Positions 1 through 7,950 of a stretch of 64,000 nt of DNA are shown in pieces; the first letter of the stretch is position 1, and every line of letters begins with the position of its first letter. Under the pieces are notes generated by a model. That model saw only the letters and a list, made by a program, of their open reading frames with translations. It was not told where the DNA came from and did no database searches. The position numbers were made by a program, and so were the translations under genes. This DNA comes from DASXMT01 sp963781305 (GTDB taxonomy: Bacteria > Actinomycetota > Acidimicrobiia > Acidimicrobiales > RAAP-2), in assembly GCA_963781305.1 (NCBI GenBank), contig CAWAFL010000011.1, forward strand, positions 310,001 to 374,000, read 5' to 3'.

Positions 1-1120
1 CCTCCCCATGGGGCCAGTCGGAGCCGAACAGGATCCGTTCCACGGGCAAGTGCCGGGCAAGTTCGTCCACGCTTTCTTCGACGAAGGGCGCCACCCAACA
101 GTGCTCGATGAACATGTCTTTCGGTTTGCTCCGGTACTCGTTCCCGTGACCGAGGTATTCCAATGCCTGGAGCACCGGTGGCACCCAGGCAGAACCGTTC
201 TCGATGAACGCCACCTTCAGGTTCGGAAACCGTTCGAACAGTCGATGGGCTATAAGGAAATACGCGAAATCATGGACGTTCCGGTTCTTCATCAGCGCTC
301 CGATGACCGAGCCCCCACCCATCATCTTCATAGTCTCACCGGACCCTTTGACTCCAACACTCGTGTCGTCGCCCCATATCCGACTCAGAAGTGAGTTCAT
401 GTCGGCGTAGGTGTCGTCCGACCCATCATGCGAAGACACCACAACGCCGGATTCCTGGGCGAGACCCCAGAATTTGTCGAACATGGGATCGGCCGGAGAC
501 CGAAAGCCATCAGGGGTAACGGCCGAGCCGTGGCGGATAGCGACGACCCGAGCGCCGCGGTTGAGGCACCATTGCAGCTCGTCCGCCGCCATGTCCGGGT
601 CCGATAGGTTCAGGAAGGGCACTCCGAAGATACGGTTCCTGTATGCAAAGCCCCATTCTTCTTCGATCCAGCGGTTGAAGGCCCGCATAACCTCGATCGC
701 CGCCCCGACGTCGCTTTTCAGCATCGGCGCCTCGAGTACGACACCTTGCGAAGGGAACATCCAAACGGCCTCGACGCCCTGTCGGTCCATGACCTCCAAG
801 CGCTTGTCTCGGTCGTACCACTCGGGGTGCTCTGACGGAGGGACGTTGAACGAGGCATCGAAATCCTCGCGAGACAGCTTTCCCGCGAAGTAGTCCATGA
901 AGGATCCTGGCTTTGGTCGCGGGTGCACATCGCTGGGGCCCGGAAGCGACCGGAATATCTCACCGTCCACGACGTACCGCAGGACACCGTCGACTTCTTT
1001 TACCTGCACTCCTCGATCGGCAAACTTCGAGTCGCGATGCCGGGTAAACGCGTCGCTTGTCTCCCAATAGTGGTTGTCAGCATCGAAGACAGCCGTGATC
1101 GGTTCGCTCCCTTTGGTCAC
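1..1120 (-). CDS. Amidohydrolase-2 family metal-dependent hydrolase, C-terminus cut by window edge
   Basis: Reading leftwards from GTG at 1120, preceded by GAGGAGG six bases upstream, an open frame of 373 codons runs off the window. The N-terminus carries FDADNHYWE (residues about 12-20), the D-x-H-like metal-site opening of the amidohydrolase_2 (TIM-barrel, 2-pyrone-4,6-dicarboxylate-hydrolase/ACMSD-like) family. It ends at the GSDWPHG motif that normally lies about 30 residues before the C-terminus, so only a short tail is missing. The protein is a clear paralogue of the one at 7951-9168, with the same motifs in the same order. Its physiological substrate is unknown. It shares a putative operator with the deacylase operon at 10.9 kb. 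Assignment to the family is firm; the reaction is not. Confidence 0.9.
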   Translation of the reverse strand, partial: MTKGSEPITAVFDADNHYWETSDAFTRHRDSKFADRGVQVKEVDGVLRYVVDGEIFRSLPGPSDVHPRPKPGSFMDYFAGKLSREDFDASFNVPPSEHPEWYDRDKRLEVMDRQGVEAVWMFPSQGVVLEAPMLKSDVGAAIEVMRAFNRWIEEEWGFAYRNRIFGVPFLNLSDPDMAADELQWCLNRGARVVAIRHGSAVTPDGFRSPADPMFDKFWGLAQESGVVVSSHDGSDDTYADMNSLLSRIWGDDTSVGVKGSGETMKMMGGGSVIGALMKNRNVHDFAYFLIAHRLFERFPNLKVAFIENGSAWVPPVLQALEYLGHGNEYRSKPKDMFIEHCWVAPFVEESVDELARHLPVERILFGSDWPHGE

Positions 1121-1165
1121 GTGATCCTCCTCGTCGGCGCCGCACCCGAGGGCGATCCGTCATCT

Positions 1166-1186
1166 ACTTGTTGTTCGACCAGCAAT
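1166..1186. promoter_or_regulatory. Putative TetR-type operator, motif 2 (copy 1)
   Basis: The 21 bases ACTTGTTG TTCGA CCAGCAAT match the element at 11008-11028 at 16 of 21 positions. It lies 46 bases upstream of the amidohydrolase start at 1120. An operator function is inferred from the matching copy beside a tetR gene. Confidence 0.55.
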
Positions 1187-1230
1187 GTTATCAGCCAAAA
1201 TATACCTTCGCGGTGGGATCAGCCCGTCGA

Positions 1231-2358
1231 CTAGCCGCCGCCGGTCCGTAGGGTGGGAGGCAGCAGCCGGTTAGCTCGCAGGGTGTCGAACCAGTTCCGA
1301 AGCATGTCTTCGGTGTCGATGCATCCCTCGAATCCGGCTTGGCGGATCTTGATGGTCGACAGCAGTACCGGAGGCCTTACTGCCGCACTCGAAAGCCGTA
1401 TCAGAAGGTCGGCGTAGGTGAGGGACTGTCCGACGAAGGCATCGACCAGTGCAGGGGCCCGAAGCTGATATCGCTGCGCGATCTCTGCCCACGCCGGACG
1501 GAAGTCAGGCAACATTTCGGCCAGCGATGCCGGTGCGTCCGCGCCCACCTCCATCCCCAGCGCAGCCGCGATTGTCGGCCAGACTCCCCTCCAACTGAAG
1601 ACATCGCCGTTGGTGACGTTGAAGGTCTCGTTCGCACTGGTGGGACATTCGAACGCCCATTGGCAAGCCTGGGCAATGAGGTTCGCATCGGTCGCCTCGG
1701 CCACGCCGAAGTAGGGTCCACCCGGGAAGTCCAATGGTCGTCCCTGCTCGGCGCGAACGGACGCGTAGACGGCCAGAGCGAGCATCGGATTCATGTTCAC
1801 GCCGATGGCGTCGCCAAACACGACCTGCGGGCGCAGGATCGTCCAGTCCCAGTCAGCTCCTTTGCTCTTCATGCGGACGTAATCCTCTTGGTCAAAGTAG
1901 AAGTTCCGGTGCTGGTGCCGGGGCCACCTCTCACGAGCGGGGGAGGGTATGTGCTCGACGTGAGCGCCGTAGGCCTTGGTCCCTTGGAGCAGGATCACGT
2001 GACGGAGCTGGGGCGCGCTGGACAGCAGCGGCTCGAATAGGTTGCGCAACATGGCGACATTCGTGTCAACGTGATTTTGTTGATGCCAGCCCCCGACTAG
2101 ACCCGGAGTCTCGTGGACCGCGCAGTAAATGAGATGGGTCACGTCGCGCAGCGTTTCTGCTGCCTTACGGCAAGCTTCGGGGTCGAGGAGGTCGAGGGGG
2201 AGGATGCCCGCACCTGGGCAGTTCAGGGGAGTGCGCCTCGAAATGGCTGTGACTGACCACGCGCTCTGCGTCGCGAAGTGGCGGGTCACTGCCTGGCCGA
2301 TGACGCCAGACGCACCCACGACTGCTACCTGAAGGGGTGTCGAGGCTTTACCGGCCAT
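1231..2358 (-). CDS. PRISE-type SDR (progesterone 5-beta-reductase / iridoid synthase-like enone reductase)
   Basis: A 375-residue extended short-chain dehydrogenase. The N-terminal Rossmann motif is GASGVIG (residues about 15-21). LLQGTKAYGAH and FYFDQEDY are hallmark PRISE segments; the second carries the tyrosine of the atypical catalytic site, and WTILRPQVVFG follows. PRISE proteins use NADPH to reduce activated C=C bonds of enones such as steroids or iridoid precursors. In bacteria the natural substrate is usually unknown. ATG at 2358 has AAGGA about ten bases upstream. A hexamer-type operator (2456-2473) lies about 100 bases before the start. The gene stands alone on the minus strand, 110 bases ahead of the truncated amidohydrolase. 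Confidence 0.85.
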   Translation of the reverse strand: MAGKASTPLQVAVVGASGVIGQAVTRHFATQSAWSVTAISRRTPLNCPGAGILPLDLLDPEACRKAAETLRDVTHLIYCAVHETPGLVGGWHQQNHVDTNVAMLRNLFEPLLSSAPQLRHVILLQGTKAYGAHVEHIPSPARERWPRHQHRNFYFDQEDYVRMKSKGADWDWTILRPQVVFGDAIGVNMNPMLALAVYASVRAEQGRPLDFPGGPYFGVAEATDANLIAQACQWAFECPTSANETFNVTNGDVFSWRGVWPTIAAALGMEVGADAPASLAEMLPDFRPAWAEIAQRYQLRAPALVDAFVGQSLTYADLLIRLSSAAVRPPVLLSTIKIRQAGFEGCIDTEDMLRNWFDTLRANRLLPPTLRTGGG

Positions 2359-2455
2359 CTTCGTTATCCTTCGTGTCCGAAACTAGGGGGCAGCGTACCG
2401 GGAACCTCGGACCGGACACCGGTGCGAGCCCTTCGCCAGAGTCCTCGCAATAAGT

Positions 2456-2473
2456 GACACCGACGTCAACATT
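2456..2473. promoter_or_regulatory. Hexamer-array operator, site 1
   Basis: Three phased units, GACACC GACGTC AACATT. It sits about 100 bases upstream of the PRISE reductase start at 2358 (minus strand). A weaker two-unit echo (GACACC AATGTG) lies at 2757-2768. Confidence 0.65.
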
Positions 2474-2510
2474 GTATTATCGTTTCTCCTTCACCGCGGG
2501 ATGGCGCCTT

Positions 2511-2754
2511 TCCCTGGGCGGCCGCATGAAGCTGCGGGCGGGCAGCCTCAGTTGTGGGGAACAACAGATGCTCGCGCTGGTGCGCACGCCGCCGGAGCCT
2601 CCGGGCTGCTGGTCCAGTAGTACGTCACCCGAGCCTTGGAACTGGCCGACTTGGCCCACTTGCTCAACGGGCACGCGGTCCTATTCTCCGACGCAACCGA
2701 AGAGTTGGCCGGCGACGGGTTTTCGAGAAGTACTTCGGCATCGAGTTCGGTGTG
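2511..2754 (+). pseudogene. Remnant of a livF-like ABC ATPase gene
   Basis: In one frame, about 2511-2590 encodes AGSLSCGEQQMLALVR, a damaged copy of the LivF signature (the intact LivF at 49602 reads AGSLSGGEQQMLALAR). In another frame, 2621-2715 encodes YVTRALELADLAHLLNGHAV, matching the LivF segment after the H-loop (VHRALQLADHCIILTRGQV in the intact copy). A TAG sits directly before the second part. The Walker B to H-loop stretch, about 45 codons, is absent. Frameshift, stop and deletion together make this a dead fragment. No other liv genes are next to it, so it marks a lost or relocated transporter locus. Confidence 0.7.
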
Positions 2755-2876
2755 AGTGACACCAATGTGACAACGCGTCGAGTCGAGCGATGGTCAGGTG
2801 GGGAGCCTGTCCCGCGACACCTCATAGCTTCCCATCGGGACCTCCTAAGGACATGAACCCGTACCGGCCGGCTCGA

Positions 2877-4868
2877 TCATTTGAAAAAATAATCTTCGAA
2901 GTTGGGCCACTTGGTCATCTTCCAGTAGTCCACGAGCCTCCAAGGGCTTAGTACATATACCTTTCCATCGGGCCCCTTGTACCATGAATGCCGAACCGAC
3001 GGATGGGCCCAGACCGTGCTGGACAGTTTGTCCTGAAGCCGCCGGACATAGGTGTCATGCGCGTGCTGACGCACTTCGATTGACTGCGATTCACTTGACG
3101 CCATTTGTCTCAGGCACACGCCGACAAACTGCATTTGGCACTCCGAGTGGAAGATGATGCTCCCAGCGTGAGCGAGGTTGGTGCCGGGCCCGTACATGAC
3201 GAAGAAGTTCGGGAAACCCGGCACCATGATTCCGAGGTGCGCGGATGGAGTCTTTCCCCACTGCTCCGACAGAGATCGGTCCTGTCGCCCGACGATCTGT
3301 ACCGAGGAGCTCATGTCGTCGGTTTGGAAGCCGGTCGCCATGACAATCACGTCGACCTCGTAGCGATCGTCCCCCGACCTGACGGCCCCCGGCTCGATTG
3401 AGGTCACAGGATCGCGTACGAGCTGGACGTTGCTTCGTGTCAGACATCGAAGCCAACTGCCGTCGTCTTGGAGTTGACGTTTGGCCATGGGGGGATAGTC
3501 CGGAGTCACCTTCTCGAGGAGTTCTTCATCGTCGCCCACATGCTCGATGATCCAGTCCATCATGACCTGTCGCCGCTGCTCACTCACCGCATTGGCCGAT
3601 AGGGGCATTCCCGACCAAGATGGATCGATCGTGACGACAGCCAGCGCCTTGTCGCTTGCTTGGTAGAGGAGCATGAAGCGATACCAAGCCTGATAACCGG
3701 GAATATGGCGCATGGCCCATTTCGACCCCGGGCCGACCGGCTGCCGATACCGACGGTTTGGGGACATCCATTGGGCGCTCCGCTGGAAGATAACCAGCTC
3801 TTCGACGTCGTCGGCTATCGCTGGCCCAACTTGGAACCCGCTTGCGCCGGCGCCGATGACGGCGACCCTTTTGCCTCGGAGATCGACCGTGTGGTCCCAG
3901 TTTGCCGTATGGAAGACCGGTCCACTGAACGAGTTGAGGCCGGGAAAATCGGGCACAAAGGGTGTGTTGAGCTGGCCCACTGCTGATATGAGGATGCGAC
4001 TGATGCGTTCGGTCTGATGGCCGTCCGGACCACGAATGATCGTCTTCCAGATCGACTCGGATGGATCCCACCGTGACGAAATGACCTCCGTGTCCCATAG
4101 GACGTGGTCCTGGACGCCCCAGCGGTGCATGGCTCCACGGAAGTAGCCGAGAAGCTCGGGTTGCCGGCAGTAGTACTCGCTAAAATCGTGGTTGGGTTCG
4201 AATGAGTAGCAGTAAAAGTGATTGCCGACGTCCACGCGGCATCCGGGGTAACTGTTCTCGAGCCATGTACCGCCGGCCTCAGAATTCTTCTCAACGATCA
4301 CGAAGGGGATTCCCGCTTGCTTGAGGCGGATGCCAGCCAGTAGTCCGGACGCCCCAGCCCCAATGACCAGCACGGGCAGGCTTTGGAGGCACGCCTCACT
4401 GGACTCGGGAAGCCTGATCTGGCGAGGGTCGGTTCCGCCGATGTCCATCTCCTCGAGGAACATCTCCACGTATTCGGCCGGCACGTCCTCGCAGACAAGC
4501 CACGACATGGTCTCGAGGATCGTGTCTCGTTGCAGTTGCGGCGTCGGTGGACAACCGCCCTCTCGGAAGTCCCGGAGCACGTCGAATGCAAGCGAGCGCA
4601 GCTCTCGTCTCTCGTCGTCCTCGAGACCCCCCTGGAAGTCGTTGGGAACGAAGCGCCTGGGCCGGATTGGACCTCGGAGCAGAGTCGGGTCGCCTGTGGT
4701 CTGAACGATGGCGGCGATGAGCGCGGGGACACTCACGTCCTCCAGGGCGGCCTTGATCTGCTCGTCGGACTCGGTAAACGGGAGAGTGCCCGCCCGGAGG
4801 TGTCGGGTGTCGATCGGAGGGGTCTCGCCTACGCCTGATCCCACGTCGTAAGCGTTGGTGCTGAACAC
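2877..4868 (-). CDS. Flavin-containing Baeyer-Villiger-type monooxygenase
   Basis: A protein of about 663 residues with an N-terminal extension of about 160 residues before the FAD-binding GAGASG (about 170-175). Next come the fingerprint FSGPVFHTANWD and a second Rossmann motif GAGASG for NADPH, then VIVMATGF. This order is diagnostic of class B flavoprotein BVMOs, which insert oxygen next to a ketone to give esters or lactones. A longer frame exists back to 5054, but its codons 48-56 are simply the translated operator at 4890-4907. GTG 4868 or GTG 4844 is therefore the likelier start. It is divergent from an esterase, the natural partner for hydrolysing a BVMO product. Confidence 0.88.
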   Translation of the reverse strand: MFSTNAYDVGSGVGETPPIDTRHLRAGTLPFTESDEQIKAALEDVSVPALIAAIVQTTGDPTLLRGPIRPRRFVPNDFQGGLEDDERRELRSLAFDVLRDFREGGCPPTPQLQRDTILETMSWLVCEDVPAEYVEMFLEEMDIGGTDPRQIRLPESSEACLQSLPVLVIGAGASGLLAGIRLKQAGIPFVIVEKNSEAGGTWLENSYPGCRVDVGNHFYCYSFEPNHDFSEYYCRQPELLGYFRGAMHRWGVQDHVLWDTEVISSRWDPSESIWKTIIRGPDGHQTERISRILISAVGQLNTPFVPDFPGLNSFSGPVFHTANWDHTVDLRGKRVAVIGAGASGFQVGPAIADDVEELVIFQRSAQWMSPNRRYRQPVGPGSKWAMRHIPGYQAWYRFMLLYQASDKALAVVTIDPSWSGMPLSANAVSEQRRQVMMDWIIEHVGDDEELLEKVTPDYPPMAKRQLQDDGSWLRCLTRSNVQLVRDPVTSIEPGAVRSGDDRYEVDVIVMATGFQTDDMSSSVQIVGRQDRSLSEQWGKTPSAHLGIMVPGFPNFFVMYGPGTNLAHAGSIIFHSECQMQFVGVCLRQMASSESQSIEVRQHAHDTYVRRLQDKLSSTVWAHPSVRHSWYKGPDGKVYVLSPWRLVDYWKMTKWPNFEDYFFK

Positions 4869-4889
4869 TCCACGACAGTACAGTTGATC

Positions 4890-4907
4890 GACATCGGTGT
4901 CGATATT
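4890..4907. promoter_or_regulatory. Hexamer-array operator, site 2 (divergent BVMO/esterase)
   Basis: GACATC GGTGTC GATATT, flanked by GATC on both sides. It lies between the minus-strand BVMO (start 4868) and the plus-strand esterase (start 4998), positioned to control both. Confidence 0.7.
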
Positions 4908-4997
4908 GATCACGCCCTTGAGCTCGATTCTGGGATGACCCCCAGTTGGGGTGGTGGGCTGAGGAACAGTCCAGACGTGAACGGGAGGATTGATGCG

Positions 4998-5963
4998 ATG
5001 AGCGGATCGGGGAGCGTGCTTGCGTCCGGAGGCATGAGGGACCTTCTCGACCACGAAGTAAGAGGGGTGATTGAGAACTACGTCCTTCCGCCCGCTGACC
5101 TCGATGGCCTCGGGATCGTGCGCAATTCTTCACTCAGGGACATGGTCCTGTCCGGATCCGTGTCGAGGACCGATCTCGTGGTGGGGGGTGATCCAGCAGT
5201 ACCGGTACGGGTCCACCGGCCGGTCGACCAAGTGGGCCTCCTGCCAGCGGCCGTCACTATCCATGGCGGTGGTCTCGTATTCGGCAGCTACGACATGGAC
5301 ACGCCGTTGCTTGATCGGTGGTGCACCAAGTTCGGCCTGATCGGGATCTCGGTCGACTACCGTTTGGCACCCGAGAACCCGTATCCGGCCGCCCTCGACG
5401 ACTGCTACAACGCATTTAAATGGGCCAGCGACCACTCGGAGGAACTCGGAATTGACCGGACCAGGATCGGGCTCTTCGGGATTAGTGCGGGGGGCGGCCT
5501 AGCCGCCTCGACGGCGGTGATGGCTCGGGATCGTGCAGAGGTAGCTGTTGCGTTCCAGATCTTGGATATGCCAATGATCGACGACAGACAGTTCACGACG
5601 TCGCCCCAGGGTGACGGCATGTATGTCTGGAACGGGGAGTGGAACGAATTCGGGTGGCGGTCCTATCTAGGTTCAAAGTACGGCAGTGTCGACGTTCCTC
5701 CCTACGCGGCGGCGGCCCGTACCGAGGACCTAAAGGGATTGCCGCCGGCCTTCATGGCAGTGGGGTCGATAGACGGGTTCCGCGATCAGGTCGTCGAGTA
5801 CGCCATGCGCTTGAACCAAGCAGGAGTCGCCTGTGATCTGCATGTATTCGCAGGCCTGCCCCACGGATACGGGCTGGTTCCCGAGGCGTCCGGCGTGCAA
5901 CGAGCCGCGGTGAACATGGAGTGCTGGCTCGCTCGCAAACTCACCGCCGATGAAAGACCGTAG
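4998..5963 (+). CDS. Alpha/beta hydrolase, hormone-sensitive-lipase (HSL) type esterase
   Basis: A 321-residue hydrolase. HGGG (residues 89-92) forms the oxyanion hole; GISAGG holds the nucleophile Ser163. The acid Asp lies in the SIDGFRDQ segment (about 261) and the base His in LPHGYG (about 293). This is the full HSL-family catalytic set. ATG 4998 is chosen because GGGAGG lies nine bases upstream. An in-frame extension to 4884 only reads through the operator. It probably cleaves a small ester or lactone, plausibly the product of the divergent BVMO (inference). Confidence 0.88.
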   Translation: MSGSGSVLASGGMRDLLDHEVRGVIENYVLPPADLDGLGIVRNSSLRDMVLSGSVSRTDLVVGGDPAVPVRVHRPVDQVGLLPAAVTIHGGGLVFGSYDMDTPLLDRWCTKFGLIGISVDYRLAPENPYPAALDDCYNAFKWASDHSEELGIDRTRIGLFGISAGGGLAASTAVMARDRAEVAVAFQILDMPMIDDRQFTTSPQGDGMYVWNGEWNEFGWRSYLGSKYGSVDVPPYAAAARTEDLKGLPPAFMAVGSIDGFRDQVVEYAMRLNQAGVACDLHVFAGLPHGYGLVPEASGVQRAAVNMECWLARKLTADERP

Positions 5964-6009
5964 AAGGCGAGCCGTGTGTGTCGCTCCACCCAGCACGCGC
6001 CGTGCATCC

Positions 6010-6027
6010 AATATTGACACCGATATT
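6010..6027. promoter_or_regulatory. Hexamer-array operator, site 3
   Basis: AATATT GACACC GATATT, close to the ideal 18-mer. It stands 200 bases before the SnoaL/SDR pair and just upstream of the short frames at 6026-6227. TTGACA inside it could serve as a -35 element. Confidence 0.7.
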
Positions 6028-6107
6028 GATTGAGGCCATCATTCGGGATGTCCATGACGGCGCGGCGCCACTCGTGTGGGAGTCGCACGACTAGGAGCTC
6101 GGCACGA

Positions 6108-6227
6108 ATGATCGGAGTGGATGCGGTGCTTGCCCCGTTGGTGGAGGAACAGTGGGGGTCCGGTGCAGGGCGGCCAATGTTCACCGGCCCGCTCAGGATG
6201 ATGATCGAGTGGGAAGCGTGGCGCTGA
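6108..6227 (+). CDS. Possible small ORF upstream of the SnoaL gene
   Basis: ATG 6108 follows AGGAGC by 11 bases and opens a 39-codon frame ending in TGA at 6225-6227, one base before the GTG of the next gene. That arrangement suggests translational coupling. The peptide is tryptophan-rich at its end (MMIEWEAWR). A preceding 22-codon frame (TTG 6026 to TAG 6094) begins inside operator site 3. No family is recognised for either. They could be leader peptides or the remains of a frameshifted gene. Confidence 0.3.
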   Translation: MIGVDAVLAPLVEEQWGSGAGRPMFTGPLRMMIEWEAWR

Positions 6228-6228
6228 G

Positions 6229-6732
6229 GTGGCTAGGGACGGGTTAGAGGAACTACAGGCACGCTTGTCTTGTCTAGAAGATGAGTCGGCCATTGCGAAA
6301 CTAATCCTGTCCTACGGGCCAGCCGCAGACGCCGGCCTCACCTCATTTGCCGGGCAACTGTGGGCGGAGGACGGCGTCTACGACTGGGATGCAGAGGGGG
6401 AGCCGCATCGAGGAAGCACAGCGGTCGACTCCATGCTTCGGAGTGACGGCCATCAGGGGCTAATCGCCCGCGGCGTGGCTCACTTCGCTGGCCCGCCCCT
6501 TGTCGAGCTGGACGGTGACCAGGCCACAGCGATTACCTACTCGCTGATCATGCGATCCGAGGGTGATCGCTTCTTCCTGTGGAGGGTCAGCGCCGTTCGG
6601 TGGGATCTGGAGCGAGTGCACGCCCTCTGGCGGGTGCAACGGCGGACCAACCGACTGCTCGACGCCTCTGGCGGTGGCCGTGAGCTGTTCGGAGCCAGCT
6701 TGGGGGAACTGTTCGAGGACGCTCACCAATGA
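6229..6732 (+). CDS. SnoaL-like / NTF2-fold protein
   Basis: A 167-residue protein with the opening typical of SnoaL-like domains: a helix with DESAIAKLILSYGPAADAG, then the W-x-E-D-G-x-Y-D-W turn (about 44-52), and later a run of beta strands. The NTF2 fold hosts small hydratases, isomerases and dehydratases, and many members are uncharacterised. The GTG start at 6229 follows a stop codon by one base. The gene ends in a four-base ATGA overlap with the SDR, so the two are one operon. The terminal 30 residues are acidic and of unclear role. Confidence 0.7.
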   Translation: MARDGLEELQARLSCLEDESAIAKLILSYGPAADAGLTSFAGQLWAEDGVYDWDAEGEPHRGSTAVDSMLRSDGHQGLIARGVAHFAGPPLVELDGDQATAITYSLIMRSEGDRFFLWRVSAVRWDLERVHALWRVQRRTNRLLDASGGGRELFGASLGELFEDAHQ

Positions 6733-7514
6733 GCGGTGGCAGGCTAGAGGGCAAGGTCGCAATCATCACAGGTGCCAGTAGTGGTCTCGGGCCTGTGATG
6801 GGTGCTCTCTTCGTCCGAGAAGGAGCGCGTGTCCTGTTGGCCGCTCGGAGAGAGGAACTTGTCATAGAGGCAGCAGCGAAAGCGGGCGAGGGCGCCATTG
6901 CCATGCGTGCCGACGTGACCGATGAGGACGACGTATCAGCCATGGTCTCGCGAGCGATCGAAGAGTTCGGGCACGTTGATGTCCTCTGTAACAATGCCGC
7001 CGCACCGGGCACCGACCGCTGGATCTGGGAACAGACGCTCGAGAACTGGAACGCCACGATCGCCATCGACGTGACTGCGGCAATGCTCTGCACGAGAGAG
7101 GTTCTGAACCAATCAATGCTCGAGCATCACTCGGGCGTGATCCTGAACTTCTCTTCTACTGCGGGTTATAACGGAATGGTCCGCAAGTCGCATTACGTCA
7201 CGGCAAAGGCATCCCTGCGGGCTTTCACCAAGGCGGTGGCCCTCGAGGTCGGCCAATTCGGAATCCGATGTAACTGCTTGGTGCCCGGCAGCATTGATAC
7301 CGAGTTGTGGCGGGCCTGGGTCAAGCGAAGTGCCGACGAGCAGGGCGTCGACGTGGAGGCCCATCGGACTCGCCTCTTGCAAGGCGTGCCCCTCCGGGAC
7401 ATCTCGTCGACGGAGGACGTCACCAACCTGGCACTGTTCCTGGCCAGTGACGAGAGCCGGACCATCACCGGGCAGTCGATCCCAGTGGATGCCGGCGGCT
7501 ACATGCAGGGATAG
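6729..7514 (+). CDS. Short-chain dehydrogenase/reductase
   Basis: A 261-residue classical SDR: cofactor motif TGASSGLG (14-21), NNAA at 88-91, catalytic Ser143, Tyr156 and Lys160, and C-terminal ITGQSIPVDAGGY. The Rossmann start suggests NAD(H) or NADP(H)-dependent oxidation of a secondary alcohol. It overlaps the SnoaL-like gene by four bases and is controlled, in all likelihood, from operator site 3. Its substrate is unknown. Confidence 0.9.
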   Translation: MSGGRLEGKVAIITGASSGLGPVMGALFVREGARVLLAARREELVIEAAAKAGEGAIAMRADVTDEDDVSAMVSRAIEEFGHVDVLCNNAAAPGTDRWIWEQTLENWNATIAIDVTAAMLCTREVLNQSMLEHHSGVILNFSSTAGYNGMVRKSHYVTAKASLRAFTKAVALEVGQFGIRCNCLVPGSIDTELWRAWVKRSADEQGVDVEAHRTRLLQGVPLRDISSTEDVTNLALFLASDESRTITGQSIPVDAGGYMQG

Positions 7515-7950
7515 AAGAGGATCGGAGGACGTTGAAAGCGTCGGCAGGAACGCCGGTGGTGATTTTTACACCGGGCTCCCGGGAGCCTTGCGGCGTCGAT
7601 CGAGGACCTCGCGTCGGATGACCGAAACTGTGGTTCGGCTCGGCTACAACATCTGCCATACAGCAAGGACGCTGCCTTGTCATCGGCTGAGATCGGCCGG
7701 CGGAGGTGCGTTCTCGTAGTGACTACTGGCCACGTTGGATATCTGGCGGCATGAAGATCCGGTAGAGGCTTTCAGTCTGGACTCGGTTATGAACGGGGAA
7801 TCGCAAGGCGTGCTTCGCGACTATCGGGCTCGGTCAGGTCCGACTATCACCAGCGAAGTTCCGGCCTGTTCACCGGTCACTCCACCGATCATCACTCGAC
7901 GAGCATTGACTCGAAATCGTTTGGAACTTCATGATTGGTCACGTTGCTTG
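7515..7950. other. Intergenic, no gene recognised
   Basis: This 436-base convergent gap lies between the plus-strand SDR and the minus-strand amidohydrolase. The only notable element is a perfect 14-base palindrome, GGCTCCCGGGAGCC at 7574-7587, about 60 bases after the SDR stop. It could act as a terminator hairpin, but it has no T-run. Confidence 0.4.

Noticed and set aside
4396..5133. 245-codon minus-strand frame over the BVMO N-terminus
   Set aside because: It is a shadow of the BVMO gene with Arg/Ser-rich composition and no ribosome site.
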